A stretch of 64,000 nucleotides of DNA from Alphaproteobacteria bacterium (GTDB lineage Bacteria; Pseudomonadota; Alphaproteobacteria; Rs-D84): contig JAFVOS010000011.1 in the NCBI GenBank assembly GCA_017505705.1, forward strand, positions 171,449 to 235,448, read 5' to 3'. Below the pieces are notes generated by a model. It had not been told where the DNA came from, searched no databases, and worked only from the letters and a program-made list of their open reading frames with translations. Positions 1-9,084 of the stretch are shown here, piece after piece (within the stretch, counting starts at the first letter, position 1; every line of letters begins with the position of its first letter). The position numbers were made by a program, and so were the translations under genes.

Positions 1-172
1 TTATAATATTTATTCCAACCTGAAATCGATATGGTTTTGCAATTGACATTTTATTGCGCATTAATTTGAATAATTCATCAATTGACATTGCGGTTGCATG
101 CTGTGCCACAACATATCTTATAATATGTTTTGTTTCAGGATTTCTTAGTAAATAAACATATCGTATATCCAC
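1..172 (-). CDS. Partial unknown reading frame downstream of dnaG, running off the left edge
   Basis: An open minus-strand frame starts at a GTG at 170-172, just after an in-frame TGA at 185-187, and stays open for 57 codons to the window edge. The peptide begins VDIRYVYLLRNPETK and later has SIDELFKLMRNK. It lies 41 bases past the dnaG stop on the same strand, so it could be the last gene of the mreC-dnaG operon. I do not recognise it; the start faintly resembles a GIY-YIG first strand, without enough to claim that. There is no good ribosome binding site, and ATA, AGA, CGA and CTA codons are more common than in neighbouring genes, so it may be recently acquired or not a gene. Confidence 0.4.
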   Translation of the reverse strand, partial: MDIRYVYLLRNPETKHIIRYVVAQHATAMSIDELFKLMRNKMSIAKPYRFQVGINII

Positions 173-213
173 ACAAAAATTATTTCATGAAAAAATATAT
201 TATCAAGGTATTT

Positions 214-1830
214 TTATAATGATATTAGTTGTTCTAATTTTTCTTGTGTACGCATGATTTCCGAATCATTTTTCTGTATCTCTTCACGTACTGAATCATC
301 GCCAGATAATAATTTTGCGGTCAATTCTTTTTTTTGAATATTCAATCTGTCCATATATCTTTGCAACTTCAAAGAAACAATATACTTTTCTGCGTCTTTT
401 AAATCTAAATCCAAATCAGCCGCATTGCCATCAAAATCAATATTTAACGTGGCAAGGAATTGGCCATATCTTTCAACAGTTTCTGGATATTTATTAACGA
501 TATAAACCAATGTACTCTTTGTTATATTATCTATATCAGGTAACTTAATTTTTATATCATTTTTATCACGCCGCCATTTGCGCCAATTTTCAAACTTTCT
601 TTTTTCGTATTCTTTATTAATTTCATTTTTAAGATCGTTATCAGTTATTTTATCTAATTCTGCTTTCAAGAACTTTTCAGCCTGAACCCGTCCACCTGGT
701 GTTGAAACAACGAAATTAACATTTGCCATATTCCACAGAAAATCAACCAATGGTACAGCATCATCAATAATTTTCTTCATTGCATCAACACCACCGGTTT
801 TTAATATTTCATCTGGATCTTTTCCACCAGAAACAAATGCAAATTTAACATCAGAATTATCACGCAAAAATGGCATTATGATACCGCACGCACGCTCTGC
901 TGCTTTTTTACCTGCGCCATCTCCATCAAAACAAAAAGTTATATTTCTGTTTGATTTACATAAAATTGCAATATGATCTTCTGTTAACGCTGTTCCCAAT
1001 GGTGCAACTGTTTCTGGGAATCCATTTTCCTGCATTTTTATTGCATCAATTTGTCCTTCTACGATGATACTGCGATTATTACGATAGATTGCATCACGTG
1101 CAAAATTAAGGCCAAATACAGTTTTTCTTTTATGAAAAATCTCTGTATCTGATGTGTTTATATATTTTGGTTCAGAACCATCTAACGAACGTCCTGAAAA
1201 AGCAACAATTTGTCCACGTGGATTAAATATAGGAAACATTAATTTATCACGAAAGAAATCATATAAACCATAATCTCCACGACGACACAGTCCTGTTGCG
1301 ATTAAGTTTTCTTGTTTTTCATTAACAAATTTGTTTGCGATAAAATTTTTCTTTGGCGCATATCCAATACGATATTTTTTTATCATATCATCACTAAAAC
1401 CACGTCTGCGCACATATTCCAGGGCTTGCGCCCCATCGTCGGTAAATAATTTTTCATGATATGCGTTTGCAGCCATTTCGCAAATTTGAAAATAAGATTT
1501 TTCACGATTAACAACGTCTGCAGGTCTTGGATTTCGTTCTGGTATTTTTACCCCTGCCATTTTTGCAAGATCTTCCATTGCTTGCATAAAATTCATATGT
1601 TGGGTTTCCATAACAAAAGAAAATATATCGCCATGTTTACCGCATCCAAAACAATGATAGAAACCTTTGTTTTCATTAACAGAAAAACTTGGTGTTTTTT
1701 CATTATGAAACGGGCAGCATCCCCAATAATTTTCACCTTTTTTTGTAAGTGGCACAGTACGTCCAACAACATCCACCACCGACAGGCGTTCACGAATTTC
1801 ATCGGTTAAATTGCGGTTAAATTCAGCCAT
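214..1830 (-). CDS. dnaG: DNA primase DnaG
   Basis: DnaG makes RNA primers for lagging-strand replication. The N-terminal CHC2 zinc-binding domain shows ligands C39, H42, C60 and C63 (CPFH then CFGC). The central Toprim domain has the acidic motif VEGQIDAI near residue 257 and FDGDGAG near residue 303. At 538 residues it is somewhat shorter than E. coli DnaG (about 580); the lost length is in the C-terminal DnaB-binding region, which is usually variable. I chose the ATG at 1830 because it overlaps the topA stop as TGATG, a coupled arrangement; a GTG one codon upstream (1833) is possible. It follows topA in the mreC-dnaG operon. rpoD, a common neighbour, is not seen. Confidence 0.97.
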   Translation of the reverse strand: MAEFNRNLTDEIRERLSVVDVVGRTVPLTKKGENYWGCCPFHNEKTPSFSVNENKGFYHCFGCGKHGDIFSFVMETQHMNFMQAMEDLAKMAGVKIPERNPRPADVVNREKSYFQICEMAANAYHEKLFTDDGAQALEYVRRRGFSDDMIKKYRIGYAPKKNFIANKFVNEKQENLIATGLCRRGDYGLYDFFRDKLMFPIFNPRGQIVAFSGRSLDGSEPKYINTSDTEIFHKRKTVFGLNFARDAIYRNNRSIIVEGQIDAIKMQENGFPETVAPLGTALTEDHIAILCKSNRNITFCFDGDGAGKKAAERACGIIMPFLRDNSDVKFAFVSGGKDPDEILKTGGVDAMKKIIDDAVPLVDFLWNMANVNFVVSTPGGRVQAEKFLKAELDKITDNDLKNEINKEYEKRKFENWRKWRRDKNDIKIKLPDIDNITKSTLVYIVNKYPETVERYGQFLATLNIDFDGNAADLDLDLKDAEKYIVSLKLQRYMDRLNIQKKELTAKLLSGDDSVREEIQKNDSEIMRTQEKLEQLISL

Positions 1831-4070
1831 CACTTCTTTTTAGATTTATTATTAATCATCTTAATTGCAGTATCTAAATCAGGCATTTCTTTTACAGAAA
1901 CATTAACCCGATTAGAAGAAATATATGGTCCATACCGGCCAGTCGGATAAAAGAATATCATCTTTTTTGTGTCTGGGTTTTCGCCAATTTTAACAGGTTC
2001 TATTTTTTTATTTGCGTTTGTTAATAAATCACGTGCAATATCCAGGGTGATTGTTTCAGCTGTATATTGTTTTGCAGCAACATTTTTTGCACCATCTGTC
2101 ACATATGGGCCAAATTTACCAATTCTAAATTCTATGCCATCACCCAATTCAAGTGCATCTGAAATATTGCGCTGTACGCTGGATTCATTGGGTTCTGTTG
2201 ATTTGTCTGTTTTATTTAATTGCTTTGTATATTTGCATGATGGATAATTTTCGCATCCAACAAAAGGTCCAAATTTAGATAATTTTATACCTAATTTTTT
2301 ACCACATTCTGGACATGTATCACCTGTTTCGCCGAATAAATGATTGTGCATAAAATTATTAATATCATCAATAATATCAGATGTTTTTACACCACGTGCA
2401 CCCTCTATCATTTCATTTGTTGGTCGCCAGAAATTTTCCAATGCGGTTAATTTTTTTACTTTACCGTTTGAAACATCGTCCAATGTATCTTCTGTCTTAG
2501 CGGTAAAATTAACATCAACCAAATCAGTAAAATATTTGTTTAAATAAGATGCGATTACCCAACCACCACTTGTTGGATGAAAACGGCGTTGTTTATCTTG
2601 TTCTACATAATTTCTGTCAACAATGGTTGACATAATTGTCGCATACGTAGATGGACGTCCGATACCTAATTCTTCAAGTTTTTTTACCAAAGATGCTTCC
2701 GTATATCTTGGTGGCGCCTGTGTAAAATGTTGTTCTGGGACCAGTTCTGAAATCGATATAATATCTCCAACATTTAACACCGGTAATTTTGATTCTTTTT
2801 TATCTTCATCATCATCTTTATCCTCGGTGTAAACCTTCATAAATCCGTCAAAAGTTCTTGTAGACCCAGTTGCATGAAATACAGCTATCTTATTTTCTGT
2901 CTCGATATCCGCCGCCACAGAATCAAATTCAGCATTTGTCATTTGACATGCAATTGTACGTTTCCATATCAAATCATATAATTTTGCTTCATCACCAGAT
3001 AAATTTTTTGCTGGCCCATCAAAATGAGTTGGACGAATAGCTTCGTGTGCTTCTTGTGCATTTTTAGATTTTGTTGCATAAACATTTGGTGATTTTGGTA
3101 CAAATTTATCGCCATATGTATTTGCGATAAAGTTTCTTATTTCTGTCACCGCATCAGCATTCAAATTTGTTGCGTCTGTACGCATATATGTAATTAATCC
3201 TTGTTCATACAGGTGTTGTGCGGCACTCATTGTTCGTTTTGATGCAAAATATAATTTACGTGCTGCTTCCTGTTGTAATGTTGATGTGGTAAAAGGTGCC
3301 GCTGGTTTTCGTTGTGTTTTCTTTTTTTCAATATCTATTACAGACGCACGTATTTCAGGTTTGCCAATTTTTTCCAGGATATCATCAACCATTGTTTTAT
3401 TTTCAATGGTCATCTTTTCAATTTTTTGATTATTAAATTTATTCAGGTTTGCCCTAAATTCGTTTTCCCCCAGATTACATACAGATTCGACAGACCAATA
3501 TTCAACTGGCTTAAAATCTTCTATTTCTTTTTCACGATCAACCACTAATTTAACGGCAACAGACTGTACACGCCCAGCTGATTTCCCAAGGTTTCTGCGC
3601 CATAACAATGGTGAAATACCGAACCCAATTAAATAATCCAATGCACGACGTACCAGATATGCGTCAACTAAATTTGAATCAATTTCACGTGGATTTTCAA
3701 TTGCTGCTTGGACTGCTTTTTTTGTAATTTCATGGAAAGCAACACGATAAACTTTTTTATCAGCTAATAATTTTTTTGCTTTTAATATATCTAATAAATG
3801 CCATGCAATGGCCTCTCCTTCACGATCAGGGTCGCTTGCCAGATATACCGCATCTGCTTTTTTTAATTCATCTGTGATTAATTTTATTTGTTTTTCTTTG
3901 CCTGGCATAATCTGCCAACGCATTTTAAATTTATTTTCTGTATCCACACTGCCATTTTCCGGAACCAGATCACGAACGTGTCCAACAGACGCAATAACAC
4001 GCCACCCTGCCCCCAGGTATTTTTCGATTGTTTTTGCCTTTGATGGTGATTCAACGATAAGCAGATTCAT
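1830..4070 (-). CDS. topA: DNA topoisomerase I
   Basis: Type IA topoisomerase that relaxes negative supercoils by a transient single-strand break. The protein opens with the Toprim signature NLLIVESPSKAKTIEKYL, the metal-binding DPDREGEA sits at residues 80-87, and the active-site tyrosine is Y295 in GLITYMRTDA. The C-terminus keeps one clear four-Cys zinc ribbon (CPEC, then C and C about 16 and 5 residues apart) followed by further topoisomerase C-terminal repeats recognisable by FGPYV and YGPYI. Length 746 residues is usual for alphaproteobacteria, which have fewer zinc fingers than the 865-residue E. coli enzyme. It lies 3 bases after rodA and overlaps dnaG. Confidence 0.97.
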   Translation of the reverse strand: MNLLIVESPSKAKTIEKYLGAGWRVIASVGHVRDLVPENGSVDTENKFKMRWQIMPGKEKQIKLITDELKKADAVYLASDPDREGEAIAWHLLDILKAKKLLADKKVYRVAFHEITKKAVQAAIENPREIDSNLVDAYLVRRALDYLIGFGISPLLWRRNLGKSAGRVQSVAVKLVVDREKEIEDFKPVEYWSVESVCNLGENEFRANLNKFNNQKIEKMTIENKTMVDDILEKIGKPEIRASVIDIEKKKTQRKPAAPFTTSTLQQEAARKLYFASKRTMSAAQHLYEQGLITYMRTDATNLNADAVTEIRNFIANTYGDKFVPKSPNVYATKSKNAQEAHEAIRPTHFDGPAKNLSGDEAKLYDLIWKRTIACQMTNAEFDSVAADIETENKIAVFHATGSTRTFDGFMKVYTEDKDDDEDKKESKLPVLNVGDIISISELVPEQHFTQAPPRYTEASLVKKLEELGIGRPSTYATIMSTIVDRNYVEQDKQRRFHPTSGGWVIASYLNKYFTDLVDVNFTAKTEDTLDDVSNGKVKKLTALENFWRPTNEMIEGARGVKTSDIIDDINNFMHNHLFGETGDTCPECGKKLGIKLSKFGPFVGCENYPSCKYTKQLNKTDKSTEPNESSVQRNISDALELGDGIEFRIGKFGPYVTDGAKNVAAKQYTAETITLDIARDLLTNANKKIEPVKIGENPDTKKMIFFYPTGRYGPYISSNRVNVSVKEMPDLDTAIKMINNKSKKK

Positions 4071-4073
4071 ATC

Positions 4074-5219
4074 CTAACTTCCCTTTGCAGATAATTGTTG
4101 GTCTTTGTGAATATGTGCGTTTTGCGCCAGCCCAAAACCAAACATCAGTGATAACAAGCTGCTGCCACCAAAAGACATTAATGGCAACGGTACCCCCACA
4201 GTTGGCATCAGACCCAAAACCATGGCAATATTTATAAAATAATAAATGAAAAAGTTCAACATAAAACCAAAACAGATTAATTGTCCAAATCTGTTTCTGC
4301 ATGTTTTTGCGGCCCAAAACAATACGATAATAATCCAAGAATAGATTAATAATAATCCACATGCACCTATAAAACCAAACTCTTCCCCCAGCATTGTGAA
4401 TATAAAATCAGTGTGTTTTTCTGGTAAAAATGATTGTTGTGATTGTGAACCTTTCATATATCCTTTGCCGGTCATGCCACCACTGCCGAATGCTATTTTA
4501 GCCTGATTTATTTGATATCCTGCCCCCTGGACATCACTGTCTGGGTTTAAGAAAGTGACAATACGTCCACGCTGATAGTCATGTAAACCGCCATACCAAA
4601 CCGCTGGTGCCGCCATTAACCCCAGTATTGCTGCGATAATAAACCATTTTTTATTTGCGCCAACGATATAAAATACACCGACTGTAATCATACCCAAAGA
4701 CAATGCAGTCCCCAGGTCTGGTTGCGCAACAATTAAACCAAACGGAACCAGCAGCATTAATCCTGGAACCAGATAATTTTTAAATTGCCCCAGTTCTACT
4801 GAATTCATCCATGCGAAATATCGTGCCAACGCTAAAACCAATGCGATTTTAATCAGTTCAGATGGCTGTATGTGGAAAAATCCAAGATTTAACCACCGCT
4901 GTGCCCCCATCCCAGTATGCCCAACAAACGTGACCATAATAATCATAATCAAAGCAATTGCATAGATAAGGTATGCTGATTTAATCCATGTTTTTATATT
5001 TGAAAATGCAGCAACAAAAAATACAATAAATCCCATAAATATTTTAGTAAATTGTGATAATGCAAAAGGTTTCCATGCGCCACCACCGGCTGAATAAAGA
5101 ATAACAATAGATAACGCTAAAACAATACACATAGGAACGAATAACCCCCATGAAAAACGTGCCAGTTTTTCAGAAATACTCATCATAGAAGCATTTGAAA
5201 CACGTGTTTGTTTAGCCAT
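4074..5219 (-). CDS. rodA: Peptidoglycan glycosyltransferase RodA (SEDS family)
   Basis: Polytopic membrane protein of 381 residues that polymerises lipid II glycan strands for sidewall growth together with PBP2. About ten hydrophobic segments are visible. The conserved SEDS stretch KHTDFIFTMLGEEFGFIG lies in the C-terminal third, followed by GVPLPLMSFGGSS near residue 345, both diagnostic for RodA/FtsW. RodA rather than FtsW is inferred from the position directly after mrdA and the mreCD genes. Its start codon overlaps the mrdA stop by one base, so translation is probably coupled. Confidence 0.95.
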   Translation of the reverse strand: MAKQTRVSNASMMSISEKLARFSWGLFVPMCIVLALSIVILYSAGGGAWKPFALSQFTKIFMGFIVFFVAAFSNIKTWIKSAYLIYAIALIMIIMVTFVGHTGMGAQRWLNLGFFHIQPSELIKIALVLALARYFAWMNSVELGQFKNYLVPGLMLLVPFGLIVAQPDLGTALSLGMITVGVFYIVGANKKWFIIAAILGLMAAPAVWYGGLHDYQRGRIVTFLNPDSDVQGAGYQINQAKIAFGSGGMTGKGYMKGSQSQQSFLPEKHTDFIFTMLGEEFGFIGACGLLLIYSWIIIVLFWAAKTCRNRFGQLICFGFMLNFFIYYFINIAMVLGLMPTVGVPLPLMSFGGSSLLSLMFGFGLAQNAHIHKDQQLSAKGS

Positions 5220-6997
5220 TATTTTACATCTCTTTTTAGTAATTCACGCATAACTGTCGCGGCTGTTCTTGCAGCGGGCCCACTGGACCCAGAATGTTCT
5301 GTCACGACACAAACTGTATATCTGGGGTTGTCAAGTGGTGCATACCCAACAAATAAACCATGATTACGCATACTCCATTTTAATTGTTCGTTGGTTAAAA
5401 CACCACTTTCACGTTCTTTCTTAGAAATACTGCGTACCTGGGAAGTTCCGGTTTTACCACCCATTTTCATACCATTTATGTTAATTGCGCTGCCGCTGGC
5501 GGTACCCCCTCTTTGTAATACTTGTTCTAATCCTTTTAAAACATGCTTTATGTTTTTGTCACGTAATTTTAGGTTATTAAATCGTGGTGTGCGTCCATTA
5601 TTTATAATACGTGGTATAACAACCTTGTTAGATGCGACACGTGCCATCATTGTTGCCAATTGCAGACAGTTTGCCAGAATGAACCCTTGGCCAATACCAG
5701 AAATAATAGTATCGCCATGAACCCATCTGGTACCAATTTGTTTTTCTTTCCATTTTCTGTCTGGCATAACCCCGCCCATTTCACGTGCCAAAACATCATC
5801 CATGAATTTTTCTGTGAACCCCAGTTTTACAGCCATTGATTTTATTGCATCAATACCTATACGCAGTGCAATCTGGTAAAAATATATGTCACAAGAATGT
5901 TTTAATGCACCATATAAATCAACATAACCATGTCCACCATCTTCCCAGCAATGATAACGTCTGTCCCCATAATCCCAGTGCCCAGGACAGTATATTTTTT
6001 CTTTTGTTGTTATTGCCCCAGATTCTAATCCAGCCAACGCAACAATAATTTTAAATGTAGAACCAGGTGGATATAATCCTTCGATTGCCTTGTTCATAAA
6101 AGGTTTTGCATAATCGTCCAGCAAATTACTTATATATTCATCACCGTCATCTGTTCTAAAAACATTAGGATCAAAACTGGGGGTTGAAACCATAGATATA
6201 ATATTACCTGTTTTTATATCAAGAACAACCCCACATCCAGATCTGTGTTGTGTAAGTGCATCATATAATTTTCGTTGAATATCATCGTCGATGGTTGTTT
6301 TTATATTATCACCTGGTATTGATGGTATGTATTGTGATTTATCTTCACCTGTCACCCGTCCAACTGCATTTGTAATCATAACGGTTTGGCCTGGTACCCC
6401 AGATAAATCATTGTCGAATCTTTTTTCCAGCCCTGTAATACCAGTAGAGAAAAACGGTGCATTTGCCACAGGTTTGTTTGGTGCGCCGACATAACCAAAT
6501 ATTTGTGCGCCCGCCGGCCCCAGTTCGTAAACACGTCCATAGCCATTTTCAACATGTAAACCTGGTAAATTCTTGGCCTGTAATTTTGCTAGTGTCTTCC
6601 AATTTGTATTTTCGCTGACCAATACAGGTTGAAATTTGGGTTGTTTATTTATAAGTTTAAGGATTTTTTTTACTGCCTTATCTTTTAGTTTTAAATCATT
6701 TGCAACTGTATTGACTAATAAATCTATATTATCAGACTCTTCTGGAATGATATAAATTCTATAAATGGGTGTATCGTGTGATATTGGCGTACCCTTGGCG
6801 GATAAAATCTGACCACGTACCGCCATATCCAGTTGCATACGATAAGAATTATTTTCGCTTTTTTTTGTGTATTCACGATAGTTGAACAGTTGCATTTGCA
6901 ACATTCTTAATATTAATACAGATGTTAAAACCGCACCACCTGTTAAAAACAATGCGCTTCTTCTGTCAAAAAGGCGTGCAACTTCTTTATCAATCAT
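5219..6997 (-). CDS. mrdA: Penicillin-binding protein 2 (elongasome transpeptidase)
   Basis: Class B PBP that cross-links peptidoglycan during elongation, paired with RodA. Numbering from the chosen start: an N-terminal membrane anchor at about 15-35, a PBP dimerisation domain, then the transpeptidase motifs STFK at 313-316 (catalytic serine), SCD at 368-370 and KTG at 515-517. I chose the ATG at 6997 (protein starts MIDKEVARLF) because it overlaps the mreD stop as ATGA and puts the membrane anchor at the usual place; a longer frame starting at 7063 would add an unlikely hydrophilic leader inside mreD. Length 592 residues matches the family. Confidence 0.96.
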   Translation of the reverse strand: MIDKEVARLFDRRSALFLTGGAVLTSVLILRMLQMQLFNYREYTKKSENNSYRMQLDMAVRGQILSAKGTPISHDTPIYRIYIIPEESDNIDLLVNTVANDLKLKDKAVKKILKLINKQPKFQPVLVSENTNWKTLAKLQAKNLPGLHVENGYGRVYELGPAGAQIFGYVGAPNKPVANAPFFSTGITGLEKRFDNDLSGVPGQTVMITNAVGRVTGEDKSQYIPSIPGDNIKTTIDDDIQRKLYDALTQHRSGCGVVLDIKTGNIISMVSTPSFDPNVFRTDDGDEYISNLLDDYAKPFMNKAIEGLYPPGSTFKIIVALAGLESGAITTKEKIYCPGHWDYGDRRYHCWEDGGHGYVDLYGALKHSCDIYFYQIALRIGIDAIKSMAVKLGFTEKFMDDVLAREMGGVMPDRKWKEKQIGTRWVHGDTIISGIGQGFILANCLQLATMMARVASNKVVIPRIINNGRTPRFNNLKLRDKNIKHVLKGLEQVLQRGGTASGSAININGMKMGGKTGTSQVRSISKKERESGVLTNEQLKWSMRNHGLFVGYAPLDNPRYTVCVVTEHSGSSGPAARTAATVMRELLKRDVK

Positions 6998-7446
6998 TTT
7001 GCCAACCTTTTTGTTAATTCTGTTATTGGTACATACAGCGTGGATGTCCATAACAGCACCCATATTGTTTTTAACATACCGATAAAAGTAAAATTAGGTA
7101 TCAATAAACACATTAGCCCAATAAACAAAAATAAAATAAAAACATATACCGCATTTCTGTCTAATTTTGTTAAATCAAAGAAAGTCTGAAATCCATTAAT
7201 TGCATAAAATAAACAATATAAAGATGTCCAAAATACTAATGTTTCAAACTTATAATCTATTAAAAAACAAAACATAATTGCAAACGGTGTAAACCATGGA
7301 ATTGGGCGTACAAAAGAAAAATAAAATATTGGTATAATCGCCAATATCCCCCCAGGATTCCAAAAAGAAACAGATAAACGCCACAGTATTAAAACTGATA
7401 ACCATGGTGTTGATTTTTTTAAAAAATATACTAATTTTTCTTTCAT
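6994..7446 (-). CDS. mreD: Rod-shape-determining protein MreD
   Basis: A 150-residue, very hydrophobic protein with about five membrane segments. MreD sequences are poorly conserved, so the call depends on size, topology and position: it begins one base after mreC ends and overlaps mrdA by four bases (ATGA). The phrase FSFVRPIPWFTPFAIMF resembles the first conserved MreD segment. It would sit in the inner membrane as part of the elongasome with MreC, PBP2 and RodA. Confidence 0.85.
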   Translation of the reverse strand: MKEKLVYFLKKSTPWLSVLILWRLSVSFWNPGGILAIIPIFYFSFVRPIPWFTPFAIMFCFLIDYKFETLVFWTSLYCLFYAINGFQTFFDLTKLDRNAVYVFILFLFIGLMCLLIPNFTFIGMLKTIWVLLWTSTLYVPITELTKRLAK

Positions 7447-8268
7447 TTACTTGTATTCGCCCAGATTGTCAAATTCCAAGACCATAACCCGACTTAATTG
7501 TTTATAATTTAATATTTTTACATCTTCATTATCAATCATTTCGCCAACAATAATACCGTTTGGTAAAACACCGCTTATATTACTGGTTGTTAGTATAAGT
7601 CCCTTGGTTGGTTGGAATTGTGGATCACTAAAAAATCCCATTTGTGGTGTTTTTGTACCATTTCCTGTAAGAAAACCGTATACTTCTGATCCAGCAACAC
7701 GTACAGCTATATTTGTATCAGAATCATTCAGGGCACGCACACGTGCAAAATTACCCCCTGCATCAATGACAATACCCACCATTTGGTTAGTCATTGAAAC
7801 AACCACTTGCCCACGCTTTACACCGCTGTCTGTACCACGATTAATTAAAAAAGTTGCGTGATGCAGTGCATTATTATCAAACAGAACATCTGCAACGATT
7901 GTTTTTCGTGGTTGGGCTGCGACCATGTTTAATTCATTTTTAAGTTTTTTATTTTCAGAAATTGCGATATCGCATTCAAATTTATTGCTTAATGCCTGGT
8001 CCAGTCTGACACGTAACTCTTCATTTTCTTCACGCAGGTTTGATAATTCCCTGACATTATCAATTGTATTTCCAACAACCCTGATTGGCCATGTGACGAC
8101 ATTTCCAACCGCATTTGCGACAGGCAAGACAATATGTGCCAACCCATTAAGTATTGTATAATCAGGTTTTGCTACCATTATATAAATAAACAAAATAGGC
8201 AAAACAGCAGCGGTTGCGGCTGATTTTATGATTGTGTATACCCGGGAAGATAATTTATTTTGGTTCAT
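7447..8268 (-). CDS. mreC: Cell shape protein MreC
   Basis: Periplasmic scaffold that links MreB filaments to PBP2 and RodA. From the chosen start (MNQNKLSSR, ATG at 8268, 273 residues) there is one membrane segment at about 15-35, a coiled coil around NLREENEELRVRLDQ, and the two beta-barrel domains ending in a strand rich in VMVLEFDN. A longer frame begins at 8370, but its extra 34 residues look like noise and overlap the rpmI promoter region. No Shine-Dalgarno sequence is apparent, and a -10-like TATAAA ends only nine bases upstream, so the mRNA may have almost no leader. mreB is not here; it lies alone at 46316-47365. Confidence 0.93.
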   Translation of the reverse strand: MNQNKLSSRVYTIIKSAATAAVLPILFIYIMVAKPDYTILNGLAHIVLPVANAVGNVVTWPIRVVGNTIDNVRELSNLREENEELRVRLDQALSNKFECDIAISENKKLKNELNMVAAQPRKTIVADVLFDNNALHHATFLINRGTDSGVKRGQVVVSMTNQMVGIVIDAGGNFARVRALNDSDTNIAVRVAGSEVYGFLTGNGTKTPQMGFFSDPQFQPTKGLILTTSNISGVLPNGIIVGEMIDNEDVKILNYKQLSRVMVLEFDNLGEYK

Positions 8269-8283
8269 CGTGCTTACTTTATA

Positions 8284-8310
8284 CGCAAAAAGTCCGATAT
8301 TCAATAAAAA
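8284..8310 (-). promoter_or_regulatory. Candidate promoter of the mreC-dnaG operon
   Basis: On the minus strand TTGAAT is followed after 15 bases by TATAAA, with the mreC ATG nine bases further on. The spacing is short and the -35 imperfect, so this is tentative. If used, transcription would start within about three bases of the start codon. Confidence 0.35.
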
Positions 8311-8353
8311 CTTGATTTTTTTAAGAAATATGCCAGAATACCAATCAGTCAAA

Positions 8354-8370
8354 GTGGCAGGCATTGCCAC
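8354..8370 (+). promoter_or_regulatory. Hairpin in the rpmI-rplT leader
   Basis: GTGGCA and TGCCAC form a six-bp stem with a five-base loop, 37 bases before the rpmI start. Ribosomal protein L20 represses its own operon through leader structures in other bacteria, so this stem is a possible autoregulatory site; that role is inference. Confidence 0.35.
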
Positions 8371-8406
8371 CAGACGTCAAAAACCTATAAAATAAAAGGA
8401 TATAAA

Positions 8407-8610
8407 ATGCCAAAATTAAAGACAAAGTCATACTTGAAAAAGCGTGCGTCTATGACTGCAACCGGTAAGATTCGTGTTGCACGTAACGCCCACAAGAAAC
8501 TGTTGCGTAAAAAATCTGCACGTGCAAACAACGCAGGTTCTAAACCACAGTATTTGAACGATAACATGGTCGGTCAGGCTAAAATCCTGGCTCCATATGG
8601 GTTGAAATAA
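8407..8610 (+). CDS. rpmI: 50S ribosomal protein L35
   Basis: A 67-residue very basic protein starting MPKLKTKSYLKKRA and containing KIRVARNAHKKLLRKK, both characteristic of bacterial L35. An AAAGGA ribosome binding site lies seven bases ahead. It is followed after 15 bases by rplT, the usual pair. The gene that normally precedes them, infC, is not upstream but at 49950-50507. Confidence 0.98.
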   Translation: MPKLKTKSYLKKRASMTATGKIRVARNAHKKLLRKKSARANNAGSKPQYLNDNMVGQAKILAPYGLK

Positions 8611-8625
8611 TAAAGGGGTTTAGAT

Positions 8626-8994
8626 ATGGCAAGAGTTAAACGTGGAACAACCGTAAAACAAAAACATAACAAGATTTTGGCGCGTGCCAAGGGTTACTTG
8701 GGCCGTCATCATTCAACATATCGTGCCGCTCGTGAAAAAACAGAAAAAGCGGGTCAGTATGCATATCGTGATCGTCGCGTTAAAAAACGTGAATTTCGTG
8801 GTTTGTGGATTGTCCGTATTAATGCTGCGGTACGTCAAAATGGTATGACATACAGCCAGTTTATGAACGGCTTAAAGAAAGCTGGCATTGCTTTGGATCG
8901 TAAAGTGTTGGCCGAAATGGCATACGCTGGCGATGCAAACTTTGTAAAATTGGTTGATACAGCAAAACGATTTAGCGCCGGGGAATCTAAATAA
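8626..8994 (+). CDS. rplT: 50S ribosomal protein L20
   Basis: A 122-residue basic protein starting [18 protein letters not shown] with the conserved [23 protein letters not shown] and LWIVRINAA segments. L20 binds 23S rRNA early in 50S assembly and in E. coli represses translation of its own operon. It is preceded by AAAGGGG and lies 15 bases after rpmI. A palindromic hairpin separates it from pheS. Confidence 0.98.
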   Translation: MARVKRGTTVKQKHNKILARAKGYLGRHHSTYRAAREKTEKAGQYAYRDRRVKKREFRGLWIVRINAAVRQNGMTYSQFMNGLKKAGIALDRKVLAEMAYAGDANFVKLVDTAKRFSAGESK

Positions 8995-9025
8995 TCCCTT
9001 GTCGGCGGGGTATTTGTTTTGTAAT

Positions 9026-9053
9026 ATAAAGGTCGTCAATTGACGACCTTTAT
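9026..9053 (+). terminator. Perfect palindrome between rplT and pheS
   Basis: A 28-base perfect inverted repeat (ataaaggtcgtcaa and its complement). On the plus strand it is followed by only a weak T-tract, so it may be a partial terminator or attenuator that lowers read-through from rplT into pheST, or an mRNA-stabilising stem. Confidence 0.5.
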
Positions 9054-9084
9054 TAGTATATAAAAGTTTCATAAGGTAAAAGTT

